This document shows, in pieces, positions 26,291 to 35,601 of a stretch of 64,000 nucleotides of DNA. Position 1 is the first letter of the stretch. Each line of letters starts with the position of its first letter. The notes beneath the pieces were generated by a model. The model saw only the letters and a program-made list of their open reading frames with translations. It did no database searches and had not been told where the DNA came from. Source of the DNA: Chloroflexus aurantiacus J-10-fl (GTDB lineage Bacteria > Chloroflexota > Chloroflexia > Chloroflexales > Chloroflexaceae); contig NC_010175.1 in the NCBI RefSeq assembly GCF_000018865.1, positions 3,286,001 to 3,350,000 of the forward strand. Reading direction: 5' to 3'. The position numbers and the translations under genes are program-made.

Positions 26291-27095
26291 CGGGGGCGGG
26301 AGAGGGGAGGGCAGACGTGTGAGCCAGGGCTTCCTGATAGGGTAGACGTTGTGTTCGATCATCTGTCCTGGTCGTCCGTGAATACCGTCAGGGCCGGGAG
26401 CTTGCTTTTGGCTCCTCCCTCCAGCACTGGTACCAGCACCATGCGCGCCGGAGGCGCGCGCTCCTGGCTCCCGGCTGGGGAGCACGTTCGTCATCACTCC
26501 CCCGACCCGCTCCGGCACGCGGGCAATGCAGTATGCGAGGTATGGGTAATGCATAGGGTGGTGGACGGGGGTGTCTTGCTGGATAGGGTAGGACCAGGTG
26601 CTTCCCAAACGGGCGCTCATCCCCGCCATGGGTGCTGCTGCACCCTGATCGGACATCATCGGGTTTCAGCCGGTGACGATTATCGTCCCGTGGATGGCGG
26701 CAGCATCCCGTACCGGCAGTGGTAGGGGCGCACGGCCGTGCGCCCTTACCGGGCACGGTCAGAACATCCCTGGCGGCCTGTGAAACGACCGATACCTCAT
26801 ACCGGCTACCTGCGACATGTAGGTCATGCATATCCCGCTGGGAGCGGGCATCTATGAGATAACCTCATACCTTTTTGATGGGATTGTTATACCTTGGCAG
26901 TATCATATCGATGCAAACTCTTGCAGATTATTTGTGAAAAAACGCACTGCAATCACAAAAGACCCCTCTCCGCATTTAGTGTGATGGAAAGTTTCGTTCG
27001 GGCAACCCCGTCATTTGCTTCGCTTGACATGGCGCATCTTCCATGGGATACTGCTGAAGATTACTAAGATTTGTGTAGATTTGTGAGGGAATGAC
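26291..27095. other. Gene-free stretch with element remnants
   Basis: Contains an end-like GGGTAATGCATAG (26544-26556), a GTAGGGGCGCACGG/CCGTGCGCCCTTAC palindrome (26722-26749) and a GCGCCGGAGGCGCGCGCTCC fragment near 26447-26466 that recalls the 391-1595 array. From 26860 to 27095 the DNA turns AT-rich and probably holds the promoter of the DUF4491 pair. I see no convincing gene. Confidence 0.5.
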
Positions 27096-27509
27096 ATGCT
27101 GCAAACGAGTGGTCTCTGGTTAGCAATTGCAACATTTCTCAGCATCTGGTGGGGGCACGTTGGGGTGCGTTGGTTGGAAGCGAAATGTGCCGATATTCGT
27201 CCGCCAATGGTCGTCTTGATTATTGCCGGCCTGCTGCTCAACCTGGTGGCCCTCTTCAGCGCGAATGTCACCATCGGTGGTGTATGTAGTGTTGTCGGCA
27301 TTTCGCTGTGGTGGGATGCGTTCGAGCTAGTGCGTCAGGATCGCCGGGTACGCCACGGCCACGCGCCTGCCAATCCTCACAATCCACGCCATGCCCGGTA
27401 CCTGGCCGAAGGTCGGGCAACTATCCACGATCCACTCGACCGTGAACCGGGTGAGGCACTGATTCTTCCGCAACAACCGGTGCGCGAGCGTGAACCGGAG
27501 ACTGTTTAG
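27096..27509 (+). CDS. DUF4491-like small membrane protein (first of a tandem pair)
   Basis: 137 residues with three hydrophobic segments (~5-25, 40-62, 62-80). The stretch GGVCSVVGISLWWDAFELVRQDRRVRHGHAPANPHN follows the same plan as the end of DUF4491 proteins, where a helix leads into ELxEQxxRVxxGWFPxNP; I cite it by position, ~residues 61-96. A hydrophilic tail of ~40 residues is extra. The downstream gene is a clearer DUF4491 member, so the two look like diverged tandem duplicates. Function unknown. Confidence 0.6.
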   Translation: MLQTSGLWLAIATFLSIWWGHVGVRWLEAKCADIRPPMVVLIIAGLLLNLVALFSANVTIGGVCSVVGISLWWDAFELVRQDRRVRHGHAPANPHNPRHARYLAEGRATIHDPLDREPGEALILPQQPVREREPETV

Positions 27510-27542
27510 CCGGCACCATGTGAATGCGACGAGGAGCAAGCT

Positions 27543-27878
27543 ATGTACTGGGAAGGTCTGGCCATCGGTCTGTTTAGTCTAGGTATCATCGGTTTCGGTT
27601 TCTTCTGGGTTATCAGAATGGAATATTATCTCGGCTATCTCTGGTGGCCGTATCCGTTGTTGTTCGGGATCGGGATTATCGTGTTATCACTGTTTGTCGC
27701 TGATGCCGGCTGGTCGGCCTTACTGGGTGTTACCGGCGCTTCGTTCATCTGGGGCGCTACTGAGTTGAAAGAACAGGCAGTGCGTGCCGAATTGGGCTGG
27801 TTTCCGCGTAACCCGAATCCCAAACCACAGCCGCCTTTCGTTGAGATTATCCGGCGGATTAAGGCTCCACACCTGTAG
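27543..27878 (+). CDS. DUF4491-family small membrane protein
   Basis: 111 residues, three hydrophobic segments. The pattern FFWVIRMEYYLGYLWWP, then ASFIWGATELKEQAVR and GWFPRNPNPK matches the DUF4491 family (about 100 residues, unknown function). AGGAGCAAGCT precedes the ATG. It starts 33 bp after the upstream paralog and ends ahead of a strong terminator, so the pair forms one operon. Confidence 0.7.
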   Translation: MYWEGLAIGLFSLGIIGFGFFWVIRMEYYLGYLWWPYPLLFGIGIIVLSLFVADAGWSALLGVTGASFIWGATELKEQAVRAELGWFPRNPNPKPQPPFVEIIRRIKAPHL

Positions 27879-27941
27879 ATGAGGTGGATGGTACGATGGA
27901 GTCTGCTCTCCGACGTGCGTGCTCTTGAACAGTGCCGTTGT

Positions 27942-27980
27942 CTGGCGTGCGGAAGTATGTTGCTTCCGCACGCCAGTTTT
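27942..27980 (+). terminator. Rho-independent terminator after DUF4491 pair
   Basis: CTGGCGTGCGGAAG, 7-nt loop, CTTCCGCACGCCAG and TTTT: a perfect 14-bp stem. Confidence 0.9.
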
Positions 27981-28209
27981 GCCGACGGCCAGGGTGAGGG
28001 ATGTGGCAGGCAATGATATAATCCATCGGTAGCGGATAACTTCAGGGTGTAGGCTGAAGCCAGGGTGTTAATCAGGTGTCGCATATTCTGGCTGTGCGAC
28101 GGGAGAACAGCGGTTAGCTGTTTGTCACTTGCGGCCACTTCAATGAACCGGCTCGTTGCCCGGCACAACAAGCCGGTGGTTGCGAAGATGCCATTGCGCA
28201 GGAGTAATC

Positions 28210-28791
28210 ATGACCGACGTTGCCGATCAGAAAGCAGCTCTGCGTGCTCTGATGCAAGCGCGTCGTGATGCGTTAGCTGATCGCGATCAGCGAAGTGTCC
28301 GCATTTGTGCACTGGTGCAGTCGCTGCCCGTATTTACGGCGGCCCGGGCAATTCACTGCTACGTTCCAATGCGCTCGGAAGTGGATACCCGGCCTCTCAT
28401 CGTGGCTGCTTTGGCGGCAGGAAAGGCTGTGGCAGTGCCGGTTGTCGGGGGACAACGAGAGCTTCGTCATAGCTGGATCGCCAGTCTGTCTGAAGAGGAT
28501 TGGGTGCCTGGCCGGTTTGGTACTCGCCGGCCACGTCGCCTCATGCCTGCGTACCCGGGTGAATGGTCGCTAACGATTGTGCCTTTGCTGGCATTTGATC
28601 GCGATCTGTACCGCCTGGGGTATGGTGGTGGCTACTACGATGCGCTGTTGGCAACTGCATCGACCGTCGCTGTTGGTGTGGCCTTTGCCGATCAGGAGGT
28701 CGCTGAACTTCCCCGTGAAGCCCACGATTACCCGCTTGATCTGGTCGTCTGCGAGGATGGCATTCGTCGCCGACATGAGCATTACCGGTAG
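28210..28791 (+). CDS. 5-formyltetrahydrofolate cyclo-ligase
   Basis: 193 residues from ATG 28210 (GCAGGAG at 28198-28204). It converts 5-formyl-THF to 5,10-methenyl-THF using ATP. Family marks are YVPMRSEVDT near residue 55, then the C-terminal nucleotide/folate loop VPLLAFDRDLYRLGYGGGYYD split here as VPLLAFD and RLGYGGGYYD (~residues 125-145), then the DYPLD segment. Length is normal. Its neighbours are unrelated; it lies 190 bp before the nitronate monooxygenase-like gene. Confidence 0.88.
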   Translation: MTDVADQKAALRALMQARRDALADRDQRSVRICALVQSLPVFTAARAIHCYVPMRSEVDTRPLIVAALAAGKAVAVPVVGGQRELRHSWIASLSEEDWVPGRFGTRRPRRLMPAYPGEWSLTIVPLLAFDRDLYRLGYGGGYYDALLATASTVAVGVAFADQEVAELPREAHDYPLDLVVCEDGIRRRHEHYR

Positions 28792-28981
28792 CGATTTCTT
28801 ATCTGGCATCGTAAGCTGCTCTGCGGTATCATACATCAGAGAGGGCCTGATTTCCGTTGCCGACCGATGAACAGTTCGTTAACCCCGCTTGTTGCTACAC
28901 GGAAGCAGTTGCTGCCTCTGGGTCGTATCTGGCAGCGATAGTGTTCGTTTGCCTGTTGAAATGTATAAGGAGTGGAGATCG

Positions 28982-30463
28982 ATGCGCGCCAGCGATTTGC
29001 CGATGATTATTCAGGGTGGTATGGGTGCCGCCGTTTCCGATTGGCGACTGGCACGGGCGGTTGCAGCCTGTGGTCAGCTCGGTGTTGTCTCTGGTACCGG
29101 TATCGATACCATTCTGATTCGGCGTTTGCAGGATGGCGATCCTGATGGCGCTATGCGACGAGCAATGGCGCATTTTCCGATTCCTGGCGTGGCCGAACGT
29201 GTGTTAACCGCCTATTTCCGGCCTGATGGTCGTGCCCCAGGTGAGCCTTACGATCTGTTGCCGATGTACAACTTGAAGGTGAGTAAGGAACGGCAGCAGA
29301 TAGCCATCCTGGCGGCATTTGTTGAGGTGTGGCTGGCGAAAGAGGGTCATGATCGCCCAATTGGCATGAATCTGTTGACCAAGATTCAATTGCCCAACCT
29401 TGCGCTGCTCTACGGTGCACTGCTGGCAGGAGTCGATGTGATCATTATGGGAGCGGGTATTCCGCGCGAGATTCCGGCTGCACTCGATGCGCTGGCTGCG
29501 CATCTTCCTGCTCGCCTGACTGCCGAGATCGAAGGCGATGAAGGTGCACCTCCTACATACATAACGTTTGATCCGCGTGAACACTGGGCTGGTGAACCAC
29601 CGCCACTGCGTCGTCCGCTCTTTCTTCCCATCGTCGCCAGTGTTACGCTGGCAACCATGTTCGCACGCAAGATCGCTGGTGTTGATGGATTGGTCATCGA
29701 GGGGCCAACCGCAGGCGGTCATAATGCGCCGCCGCGTGGCGAATTGCAGCTAAACGAACGTGGCGAGCCGTTGTATGGGCCGCGTGATCTGGTTGATCCG
29801 ACAAAGGTTGCAGCCCTTGGCCTACCCTTCTGGCTGGCTGGTGGTACCGCTTCGCCGGAAGGGCTGGCCGCAGCACGGGCTGCCGGGGCGATGGGTATTC
29901 AGGTTGGGACGCTGTTTGCCTTCTGTAACGACTCTGGACTGGCCGAACCGCTGCGGCGTTCGGTGCTCGACGCAGCAGCGCGTGGTACGGTTGATGTCTT
30001 TACCGATCCGCGCGCATCGCCGACCGGCTACCCGTTCAAGGTGGTACGCTGGGATAACGATCCCGCCCAGGGAGTCCCGCGCCAGCGGATTTGTGACCTG
30101 GGTTATTTGCGAACAATGTATCGCACACCAAAAGGGACGATTGGCTATCGCTGTGCCAGTGAACCGATTGCCACCTTTGTGAAGAAGGGTGGTAATCTGT
30201 GCGATACCGAGGGTCGGCGGTGCCTGTGCAATGCGTTGATGTCGAATATTGGCGTTGGTCAGGCCCGCGCCGATATTGGTGTCGAACCGCCGTTGCTTAC
30301 GAGCGGTGATGATTTGCGGCGTCTACCCACCATCTTTGATGTGACGCAGGGCTATTCGGCTGCCGATGTGATAGCGTATCTGCTCGGTCAACGTCCACCG
30401 GTTGCGGCCATATCGCTGGCAACGAAGCCGGCTGCGACGGTAGCCGATCAGGTTGGTATCTAG
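28982..30463 (+). CDS. Nitronate monooxygenase / 2-nitropropane dioxygenase-family flavoprotein
   Basis: 493 residues from ATG 28982 (AAGGAG at 28968-28973). A TIM-barrel FMN enzyme: MIIQGGMGAAVSDWRLARAV at the N-terminus, VDVIIMGAGIPREIP, the EGPTAGGHNAPPRG flavin/substrate loop and LAGGTASPEGL phosphate-binding loop. The ~100-residue C-terminal part with RRCLCNALMSNIG goes beyond the ~330-residue bacterial NMO and resembles the longer subgroup. Family members oxidise nitronates or act as enoyl reductases, so the substrate is open. Its TAG stop shares the palindrome CTAG with the stop of the convergent gene. Confidence 0.8.
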   Translation: MRASDLPMIIQGGMGAAVSDWRLARAVAACGQLGVVSGTGIDTILIRRLQDGDPDGAMRRAMAHFPIPGVAERVLTAYFRPDGRAPGEPYDLLPMYNLKVSKERQQIAILAAFVEVWLAKEGHDRPIGMNLLTKIQLPNLALLYGALLAGVDVIIMGAGIPREIPAALDALAAHLPARLTAEIEGDEGAPPTYITFDPREHWAGEPPPLRRPLFLPIVASVTLATMFARKIAGVDGLVIEGPTAGGHNAPPRGELQLNERGEPLYGPRDLVDPTKVAALGLPFWLAGGTASPEGLAAARAAGAMGIQVGTLFAFCNDSGLAEPLRRSVLDAAARGTVDVFTDPRASPTGYPFKVVRWDNDPAQGVPRQRICDLGYLRTMYRTPKGTIGYRCASEPIATFVKKGGNLCDTEGRRCLCNALMSNIGVGQARADIGVEPPLLTSGDDLRRLPTIFDVTQGYSAADVIAYLLGQRPPVAAISLATKPAATVADQVGI

Positions 30464-31449
30464 CGCGCCCAGGTCAGCCCACCATCGGCATTGATGGCAA
30501 AGTCGGTCGAAAGCCGGCGGGGCGGACTGAGTTGCAGAGTGTCGCCAGCGATGGCTACTTCGGCGAGGTAGAGATCAAACCCACGCCCGCCGGGTGGGAT
30601 TGCCAGAAATGCCAGTGTTTTACCGTCGGGCGCAAAAGCCGGTGATCGCGCAGAACCGATGTCGGTGAGGCGAATCGGCGAACCGCCGTTGGCCGGCATT
30701 GCGTATAGATCGCTACCGCCATTAATGCCAACGGCAAAAACCAGCCAGGTACCATCGGGACTGAGAGCCGGATCGTATGCTGGTGTTGGTGCTCCTGGTA
30801 ATGGCGTAGCCTGATTGTTGCTAATGCGGAAGAGTTGCTGCTGACCATCGCTGCCGAGCGGGGTACGCACAACGATAAAATCGCCGGAGGGCAGCACGAC
30901 ACTTTTGCCCAGATGAGCGTTGGCGTCACTAAACACAACCTGCTGCCGGCCATTCACATCGTAGCGCACAATGGCGAGGGGCGCATCGGCTGGCGGATCG
31001 CCAACGGGGGGCGCTATTTGGGCGGATACCAGGACGCCACTTCCGTCAGGGAGCCAGGTCGGATAAAATGCCCATTTCGCACTGTACACTCTCTCGATGC
31101 TACCGGGCGGTGCTGCCGGCTCGTTGCGGGTCAGTTGCGCGAGCATTGCCCCCGCGGTATCAGTAATTACCAGATCACTTGCACCAGCATGCAAGACGAT
31201 GCAGGCTATCTGGTTGCCGGTTGGATTGAAAGCCGGTTGGGTTACCGGTGGATTGATTAAGCGACGCGCTGTGCGACCTTCCCACAACCAGATACCATCG
31301 TCACGACTAAAGAGCAGACGACCGCTCAAGGTGTCGCCTTGCAGGGCTGGAGGGGGCGTTGGGGTGCTGGGGCTGGAAGGTGTCGCACACGCGGCAAGCA
31401 GGCAAACCAGCAATACAAGGACATAATGAACTGGTAGTCGTCGTTGCAT
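30460..31449 (-). CDS. TolB-like beta-propeller lipoprotein
   Basis: 329 residues. Residues 1-21 form a lipoprotein signal with lipobox LLAAC, so Cys21 would be lipidated and the protein sits outside the membrane. Then a Ser/Pro/Thr-rich linker and WD40-like (PD40) repeats: GDTLSGRLLFSRDDGIWLWEG, FNPTGNQIACI, YPTWLPDGSGVLVS, DPALSPDGTWLVFA and SPAFAPDGKTLAFLA, cited in pieces. The propeller suggests protein binding rather than catalysis. It is followed leftwards by a 4-bp overlap with the convergent NMO-like gene and preceded by a lipid kinase gene in the same direction. Confidence 0.8.
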   Translation of the reverse strand: MQRRLPVHYVLVLLVCLLAACATPSSPSTPTPPPALQGDTLSGRLLFSRDDGIWLWEGRTARRLINPPVTQPAFNPTGNQIACIVLHAGASDLVITDTAGAMLAQLTRNEPAAPPGSIERVYSAKWAFYPTWLPDGSGVLVSAQIAPPVGDPPADAPLAIVRYDVNGRQQVVFSDANAHLGKSVVLPSGDFIVVRTPLGSDGQQQLFRISNNQATPLPGAPTPAYDPALSPDGTWLVFAVGINGGSDLYAMPANGGSPIRLTDIGSARSPAFAPDGKTLAFLAIPPGGRGFDLYLAEVAIAGDTLQLSPPRRLSTDFAINADGGLTWAR

Positions 31450-31478
31450 AGTTCTGTCTATTTTGGTGAATGTAGTGC

Positions 31479-32450
31479 TCAGATATCAATCCGACGACGC
31501 AGCCAGGCCAGTAATCGTTGTGGCCAGCGTTTGGCCCCAGGCGGTGGCTGCTGAATCAGATCATCGGGCAGATCGGGTGGGAGGAGGGCGCGCAACGCTG
31601 ATGGGACGACGGTGAAGCGCAGCGGTGTAACCCCAATCGGATCACCATCGACCTGCACCGGTAACGGGCGCTGGGTGATGACCTCAATGGTATGAGCGCG
31701 ATAATAGGCAATATCGGGATTCAGGCTAAACCGACGGCGCAAGATTGCAATCAGGTGACCAATCGCGTTAATTCCGTTATCCCCTTTAATCACGCAGACA
31801 TCCAGTAACCCGTCGTCAATGCTGGCACGATGCGTGATTTTCACCAACCCGCCGTACAATTGGGAATTACCGATCACAATCATCAACACTCGCGCTTTAA
31901 TCTGACGACCATCGAGCCAGATACGGGCACGAGTGCCACGAATGCGCATCACCTCTTCAATCCCACGCATCACATACGCCAATGCGCCAAATCGTCGCTT
32001 CTCGTCGGGCCGGACATTCGCGGTGATGGCGGCGTCAAACCCAATACCGGCCATCAGCAGAAAATAGCGATCACCGGCACGTCCCAGATCAATCGGACGC
32101 GGTGACCACGAGCAGAGTTTCTGGGCTGCGGCGCGTGGCTGAAGCGGTAACCCCAACTCGCGTGCCCACACGTTCATCGTACCTAGTGGCAGCGTAGCCA
32201 GAATTGTCTGGCTGCCTGCCAGACCATTAACTACTTCATTGATGGTGCCGTCACCACCGGCAGCAACCACCAGATCGTAACCGTTGTTGGCTGCCAGGCT
32301 GGCTAATCGTCGACCATCACCAGGGCCATTGGTCGGTTGTAATTCAACTGTCCAACCTTGTTCGCGCCAGACCTGTGCTGCTGCTTCCAGTTCAGCCTCC
32401 AGTTGTTCAGCGTGGCCGGCTGTCGGGTTGAAGACAATCAATGTACGCAT
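31479..32450 (-). CDS. Diacylglycerol kinase-family lipid kinase
   Basis: 323 residues of the DagK catalytic family (DgkB/YegS-type). FNPTAGHAEQ near the N-terminus and VVAAGGDGTINEVVNGL (~residues 57-73) form the ATP-binding site; PLGTMNVWARELGLP is the usual PxGTxNxxA block, and MAGIGFDAAITANV follows. The C-terminal beta-sandwich ends with VQVDGDPIGVTPLRFTVVP. These enzymes phosphorylate diacylglycerol or related lipids at the membrane. It is in line with the propeller lipoprotein gene, 29 bp upstream of it. Confidence 0.87.
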   Translation of the reverse strand: MRTLIVFNPTAGHAEQLEAELEAAAQVWREQGWTVELQPTNGPGDGRRLASLAANNGYDLVVAAGGDGTINEVVNGLAGSQTILATLPLGTMNVWARELGLPLQPRAAAQKLCSWSPRPIDLGRAGDRYFLLMAGIGFDAAITANVRPDEKRRFGALAYVMRGIEEVMRIRGTRARIWLDGRQIKARVLMIVIGNSQLYGGLVKITHRASIDDGLLDVCVIKGDNGINAIGHLIAILRRRFSLNPDIAYYRAHTIEVITQRPLPVQVDGDPIGVTPLRFTVVPSALRALLPPDLPDDLIQQPPPGAKRWPQRLLAWLRRRIDI

Positions 32451-32583
32451 GGACTGTTTCTCTCTCTGTTCAACAAGCTATGGTCAGTATATCAGAATCT
32501 GGTATGGTACCATCGTCCTGGATGACGCCTGGATAACGCATGGTACAATAGGTGGGCAACGTGAAAGGTATAGGAGGTCACTG

Positions 32584-32769
32584 ATGAGTCAATCGCCGTC
32601 GGTACAACCTCGGCTTCAGCAAGAGCGGGTGTCACAGCAGCAGATCTGCCGTCCACAACCTGCCGATGATGATGAACGCGAGTGCCCTGCCTGCCAGGCG
32701 CAGATGCAGCGCTGGGCCGGATTTTATCGCTGTCAGCGCTGTGGGTTCAAAGAGAGCTGCTGCTTTTGA
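32584..32769 (+). CDS. Small zinc-ribbon protein
   Basis: 61 residues from ATG 32584, chosen for AGGAGGTCACTG just upstream; longer readings extend into the divergent kinase gene. The C-terminal half has two CxxC pairs (ECPACQAQM and RCQRCGFKESCC), a zinc ribbon, after a Gln-rich N-terminal half. The role is unknown; such tiny ribbons often bind nucleic acid or protein. It stands alone between the lipid kinase and the Xer recombinase. Confidence 0.65.
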   Translation: MSQSPSVQPRLQQERVSQQQICRPQPADDDERECPACQAQMQRWAGFYRCQRCGFKESCCF

Positions 32770-32849
32770 ATTGACACACCGTCAGCTTTCCATTACCATA
32801 CACGGTACTCTAAGACCTTCCATTAGCCTTCAATGAGCAGGCAAGACTC

Positions 32850-33710
32850 ATGAACCAGTATGTAGCGCAATTCCTTGCTTATATAGCCGACGAACGCAAG
32901 ATGTCGGCCAACACGACCATCGCCTATCGTACCGATCTTGATCAGCTTTGTGCGTTTCTCCACGAGCGCGGGATTGAACACTGGTCAGACGTCGACAGTG
33001 AGACGATGATGGCGTTCGTGATCAATCTCAAAGAGAAGCGGTACGCCAACTCAACGATGGCGCGTCGTTTGGCGGCGATCAAGTCGTTCTTCTCATTTCT
33101 GAAAGAGCGTAACGTTATTCATCATGATCCTACCGATCAACTCGATGCACCGCGGGTTGATCGGTTCCCGCCACGTGCTATTTCTCAGCATCAGGTTGAT
33201 GAATTGCTGGAGGTGCCGCTACAAAACGGTACACCCGAAGGGATCCGCGACAAGGCAATGCTTGAAGTCTTGTACGCTACCGGTATGCGGGTAAGCGAGT
33301 TGGTTGCATTAAATGTTGATGATGTCGCTTTTGATCACAGAACGGTGCGTTGTCGGGGGCGCCAGGGGCGGGAACGGACAATCCCGCTGAGTGATCCGGC
33401 ATTGACTGCGCTGGAGGAGTATCTTGACATTGCCCGTCCACAACTGGCGCGCCAGGCTCCTGATGATCCGGAAGCACTGTTTTTAAATCATCGTGGTAAA
33501 CGGTTGACCCGTCAGGGCTTCTGGTTGATTCTTAAGACGTATGCCGAACAGGTTGGTATGCACGATTTGACGCCGCATATGTTGCGTCATTCGTTCGCGG
33601 CCCATCAATTGCGGAACGGTGTTGATCTGCGCGAATTGCAAGAGCGCCTGGGCCACGCTTCGATTGCTACGACGCAGATGTATGCACACCTTGCCGAGGA
33701 GTCGTCTTGA
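32850..33710 (+). CDS. Tyrosine recombinase of the XerC/XerD type
   Basis: 286 residues. The N-terminal SAM-like domain (~1-90: AQFLAYIADERKMSANT, YANSTMARRLAAIKSFFSFL) binds DNA. The catalytic domain has Arg in ATGMRVSELVAL, HMLRHSFAAH (His-x-x-Arg), LGHAS and the nucleophile Tyr in TTQMYAHL. Size and order match the chromosomal dimer-resolution recombinases rather than phage integrases. No phage genes or dif site were recognised nearby. It is followed by the glyS T-box leader. Confidence 0.85.
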   Translation: MNQYVAQFLAYIADERKMSANTTIAYRTDLDQLCAFLHERGIEHWSDVDSETMMAFVINLKEKRYANSTMARRLAAIKSFFSFLKERNVIHHDPTDQLDAPRVDRFPPRAISQHQVDELLEVPLQNGTPEGIRDKAMLEVLYATGMRVSELVALNVDDVAFDHRTVRCRGRQGRERTIPLSDPALTALEEYLDIARPQLARQAPDDPEALFLNHRGKRLTRQGFWLILKTYAEQVGMHDLTPHMLRHSFAAHQLRNGVDLRELQERLGHASIATTQMYAHLAEESS

Positions 33711-33718
33711 TATAATGG

Positions 33719-33747
33719 TTGCGAGTTGCTACTGCGTGTGCTATACT
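33719..33747 (+). promoter_or_regulatory. Promoter of the glyS T-box leader
   Basis: TTGCGA (33719-33724), 17-bp spacer, TATACT (33742-33747), placed directly after the recombinase stop and before the T-box. Confidence 0.65.
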
Positions 33748-33753
33748 CGCAGC

Positions 33754-33950
33754 ACATCGGCGATGATCCGGAGGAGTACGTCGCGACGGGCGCACAGCGA
33801 ACTAGGGACGGTGCGAGCCTGGTGGCCCTGAATGGCGGAACGGCGCCGGGGAGCTGAATCGTGATTGAGGTGAGCGACTACGGTCGCTAACCGGGGTGGA
33901 ACCGCGCGTCAGAGTGATGCGTCCCCGGGCGCTTCGGCGCCCGGTTTTTT
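33754..33950 (+). promoter_or_regulatory. T-box riboswitch, glycyl-tRNA responsive
   Basis: The near-invariant T-box bulge sequence GGGGTGGAACCGCG lies at 33893-33906, followed by a terminator. The Stem I features GGAGGAGTACG (AGTA type, 33770-33780) and CAGCGAACTAGGGACGGTGCG (AG-bulge/distal-loop type, 33794-33814) are present upstream. GGC at 33824-33826, followed shortly by TGAAT, is a candidate glycine specifier, though its pairing was not folded. Uncharged tRNA-Gly would stabilise the antiterminator and allow glyS transcription. Confidence 0.88.
33925..33950 (+). terminator. Regulated terminator of the T-box
   Basis: CCGGGCGC-TTCG-GCGCCCGG then TTTTTT: an 8-bp stem closed by a UUCG tetraloop, mutually exclusive with the antiterminator. 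Confidence 0.9.
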
Positions 33951-33981
33951 GTTGTCAGACGTTGCGCAAAGGAGGAATATC

Positions 33982-35601
33982 GTGCCGGCTACATCACTTG
34001 ATCAGATCGTGGCGCTGGCCAAGCGTCGTGGTTTTATCTTCCCCAGCAGCGAGATTTATGGTGGGTTACAGGGTGTGTACGATTACGGCCCCCTTGGCGT
34101 GGAGTTGAAGAATAATATCATTGCTGATTGGTGGCGAACAAACGTCTACGAACGCGATGACATGGAAGGTCTTGATGCGGCCATTCTGATGAATCGGCTG
34201 GTCTGGAAATATTCCGGTCATGAAGAGACTTTCAACGATCCCCTGGTTGATTGCCGGAACTGTAAAATGCGCTGGCGGGCCGACCATATTCAGGGTGTTT
34301 GTCCCAACTGTGGCTCACGCGATCTGACCGAACCGCGCCCCTTCAATATGATGTTTCGGACCCAGATCGGGCCGGTGGCTGACAGCGGCTCGTTTGCCTA
34401 TTTGCGCCCGGAAACGGCGCAGGGGATTTTCGTCAACTTTGCCAATGTCCTGACGACCTCGGCGCGGAAGTTGCCGTTTGGGATTGCGCAGGTTGGGAAA
34501 GCCTTCCGCAATGAGATCAATCCACGCAATTTTCTCTTCCGGGTTCGCGAATTTGAGCAGATGGAGATCGAGTATTTCGTGATGCCCGGTACCGATGAAG
34601 AGTGGCATCAACGCTGGCTTGAAGCCCGCCTGGCCTGGTGGGAGCAGATCGGTATTCCGCGTAGTCGGATTACTATCTACGATGTGCCGACTGCTGAGCT
34701 GGCCCATTACTCGAAGCGGACGTTCGATTTGATGTATGAGTATCCCAACATCGGCGTGCAAGAGATTGAGGGGATTGCGAATCGAACTGACTACGATCTC
34801 GGCTCCCACAGCAAAGATCAGGCGCAGCTCAATCTGACCGCACGTGTGAATCACAACGAAGATAGCATTGCCCGCCTGACCTACTTCGATCAGGCCAGTG
34901 GTCGCCATGTGGTGCCTTACGTCATCGAGCCGTCGGCTGGGGTTGGCCGGTGTATGCTGGCTGTGATGTGCGAGGGGTATGCAGAGGAGCTGACGAAAGC
35001 GATTCCCGGCGAGAAACTGGCCGCGGTCGGTGAGGCGCTCAATGCGTTTCTCAAGTCGGTTGGTCGCAGCGAGAAGTTGAGCGGCGAAGCCCGCGATGCG
35101 ATTCTGGCCCGTGGCGAAGAGCTTACCCAGGCGCTGGCCGAACGCTTACCTGAAGTTGAGCAGTTACTGGCGATGCCCGGTGCCGATCAGATCGAACTGG
35201 GTAAGAAATTACGTGGCCAGGCGCAGCCATTGATCGACGAGCACTATCGCACAGTTCTGCGCCTCAAGCCACGCCTGGCGCCGATCAAGGTTGCCGTCTT
35301 TCCGTTGAAGCGCAACCACGAAGAGATTGTCGCTACCGCCAAAGCGGTGCGCCGACAGTTGCAGGCCGGCGGTAGGATGCGCACGATCTACGATGATACC
35401 GGTGCGATTGGCAAACTCTACCGTCGTCAGGACGAAATCGGGACACCGTTCTGTATCACGGTTGACTTCGATACGATTGGTCAGGGTAAAGACCCGGCCC
35501 TGGCCGGTACCGTTACCGTCCGTGACCGCGACACTATGGCGCAGGAACGGGTACCAATTGCCGAATTAGAGGCGTATCTGCGTGATAGAGTAAGCGCGTG
35601 A
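33982..35601 (+). CDS. glyS: Glycyl-tRNA synthetase, class II alpha2 type
   Basis: 539 residues from GTG 33982, taken because AAAGGAGG (33968-33975) is at the right distance. Charges tRNA-Gly. Features: [20 protein letters not shown] at the N-terminus, a zinc-type knuckle (CRNCKMRW...CPNCGS, ~residues 93-116), motif 2 with [17 protein letters not shown], motif 3 EPSAGVGR, and a C-terminal anticodon-binding domain (~440-539). It is the single-chain archaeal/eukaryotic-like form. Expression is set by the T-box leader. Its last ~115 bp plus the stop are repeated in tandem right after the gene. Confidence 0.93.
   Translation: MPATSLDQIVALAKRRGFIFPSSEIYGGLQGVYDYGPLGVELKNNIIADWWRTNVYERDDMEGLDAAILMNRLVWKYSGHEETFNDPLVDCRNCKMRWRADHIQGVCPNCGSRDLTEPRPFNMMFRTQIGPVADSGSFAYLRPETAQGIFVNFANVLTTSARKLPFGIAQVGKAFRNEINPRNFLFRVREFEQMEIEYFVMPGTDEEWHQRWLEARLAWWEQIGIPRSRITIYDVPTAELAHYSKRTFDLMYEYPNIGVQEIEGIANRTDYDLGSHSKDQAQLNLTARVNHNEDSIARLTYFDQASGRHVVPYVIEPSAGVGRCMLAVMCEGYAEELTKAIPGEKLAAVGEALNAFLKSVGRSEKLSGEARDAILARGEELTQALAERLPEVEQLLAMPGADQIELGKKLRGQAQPLIDEHYRTVLRLKPRLAPIKVAVFPLKRNHEEIVATAKAVRRQLQAGGRMRTIYDDTGAIGKLYRRQDEIGTPFCITVDFDTIGQGKDPALAGTVTVRDRDTMAQERVPIAELEAYLRDRVSA

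Noticed and set aside
32284-32583. Longer N-terminus for the zinc-ribbon protein
   Set aside because: The extension runs antisense through the lipid kinase gene, and a strong ribosome site precedes ATG 32584.
32850-33710. Phage or integron integrase
   Set aside because: Size and motifs fit chromosomal XerC/XerD, and no phage, cassette or attachment-site features were found nearby.
33949-33981. Upstream TTG start for glyS
   Set aside because: It lies in the T-run of the T-box terminator and has no ribosome site; GTG 33982 has AAAGGAGG.
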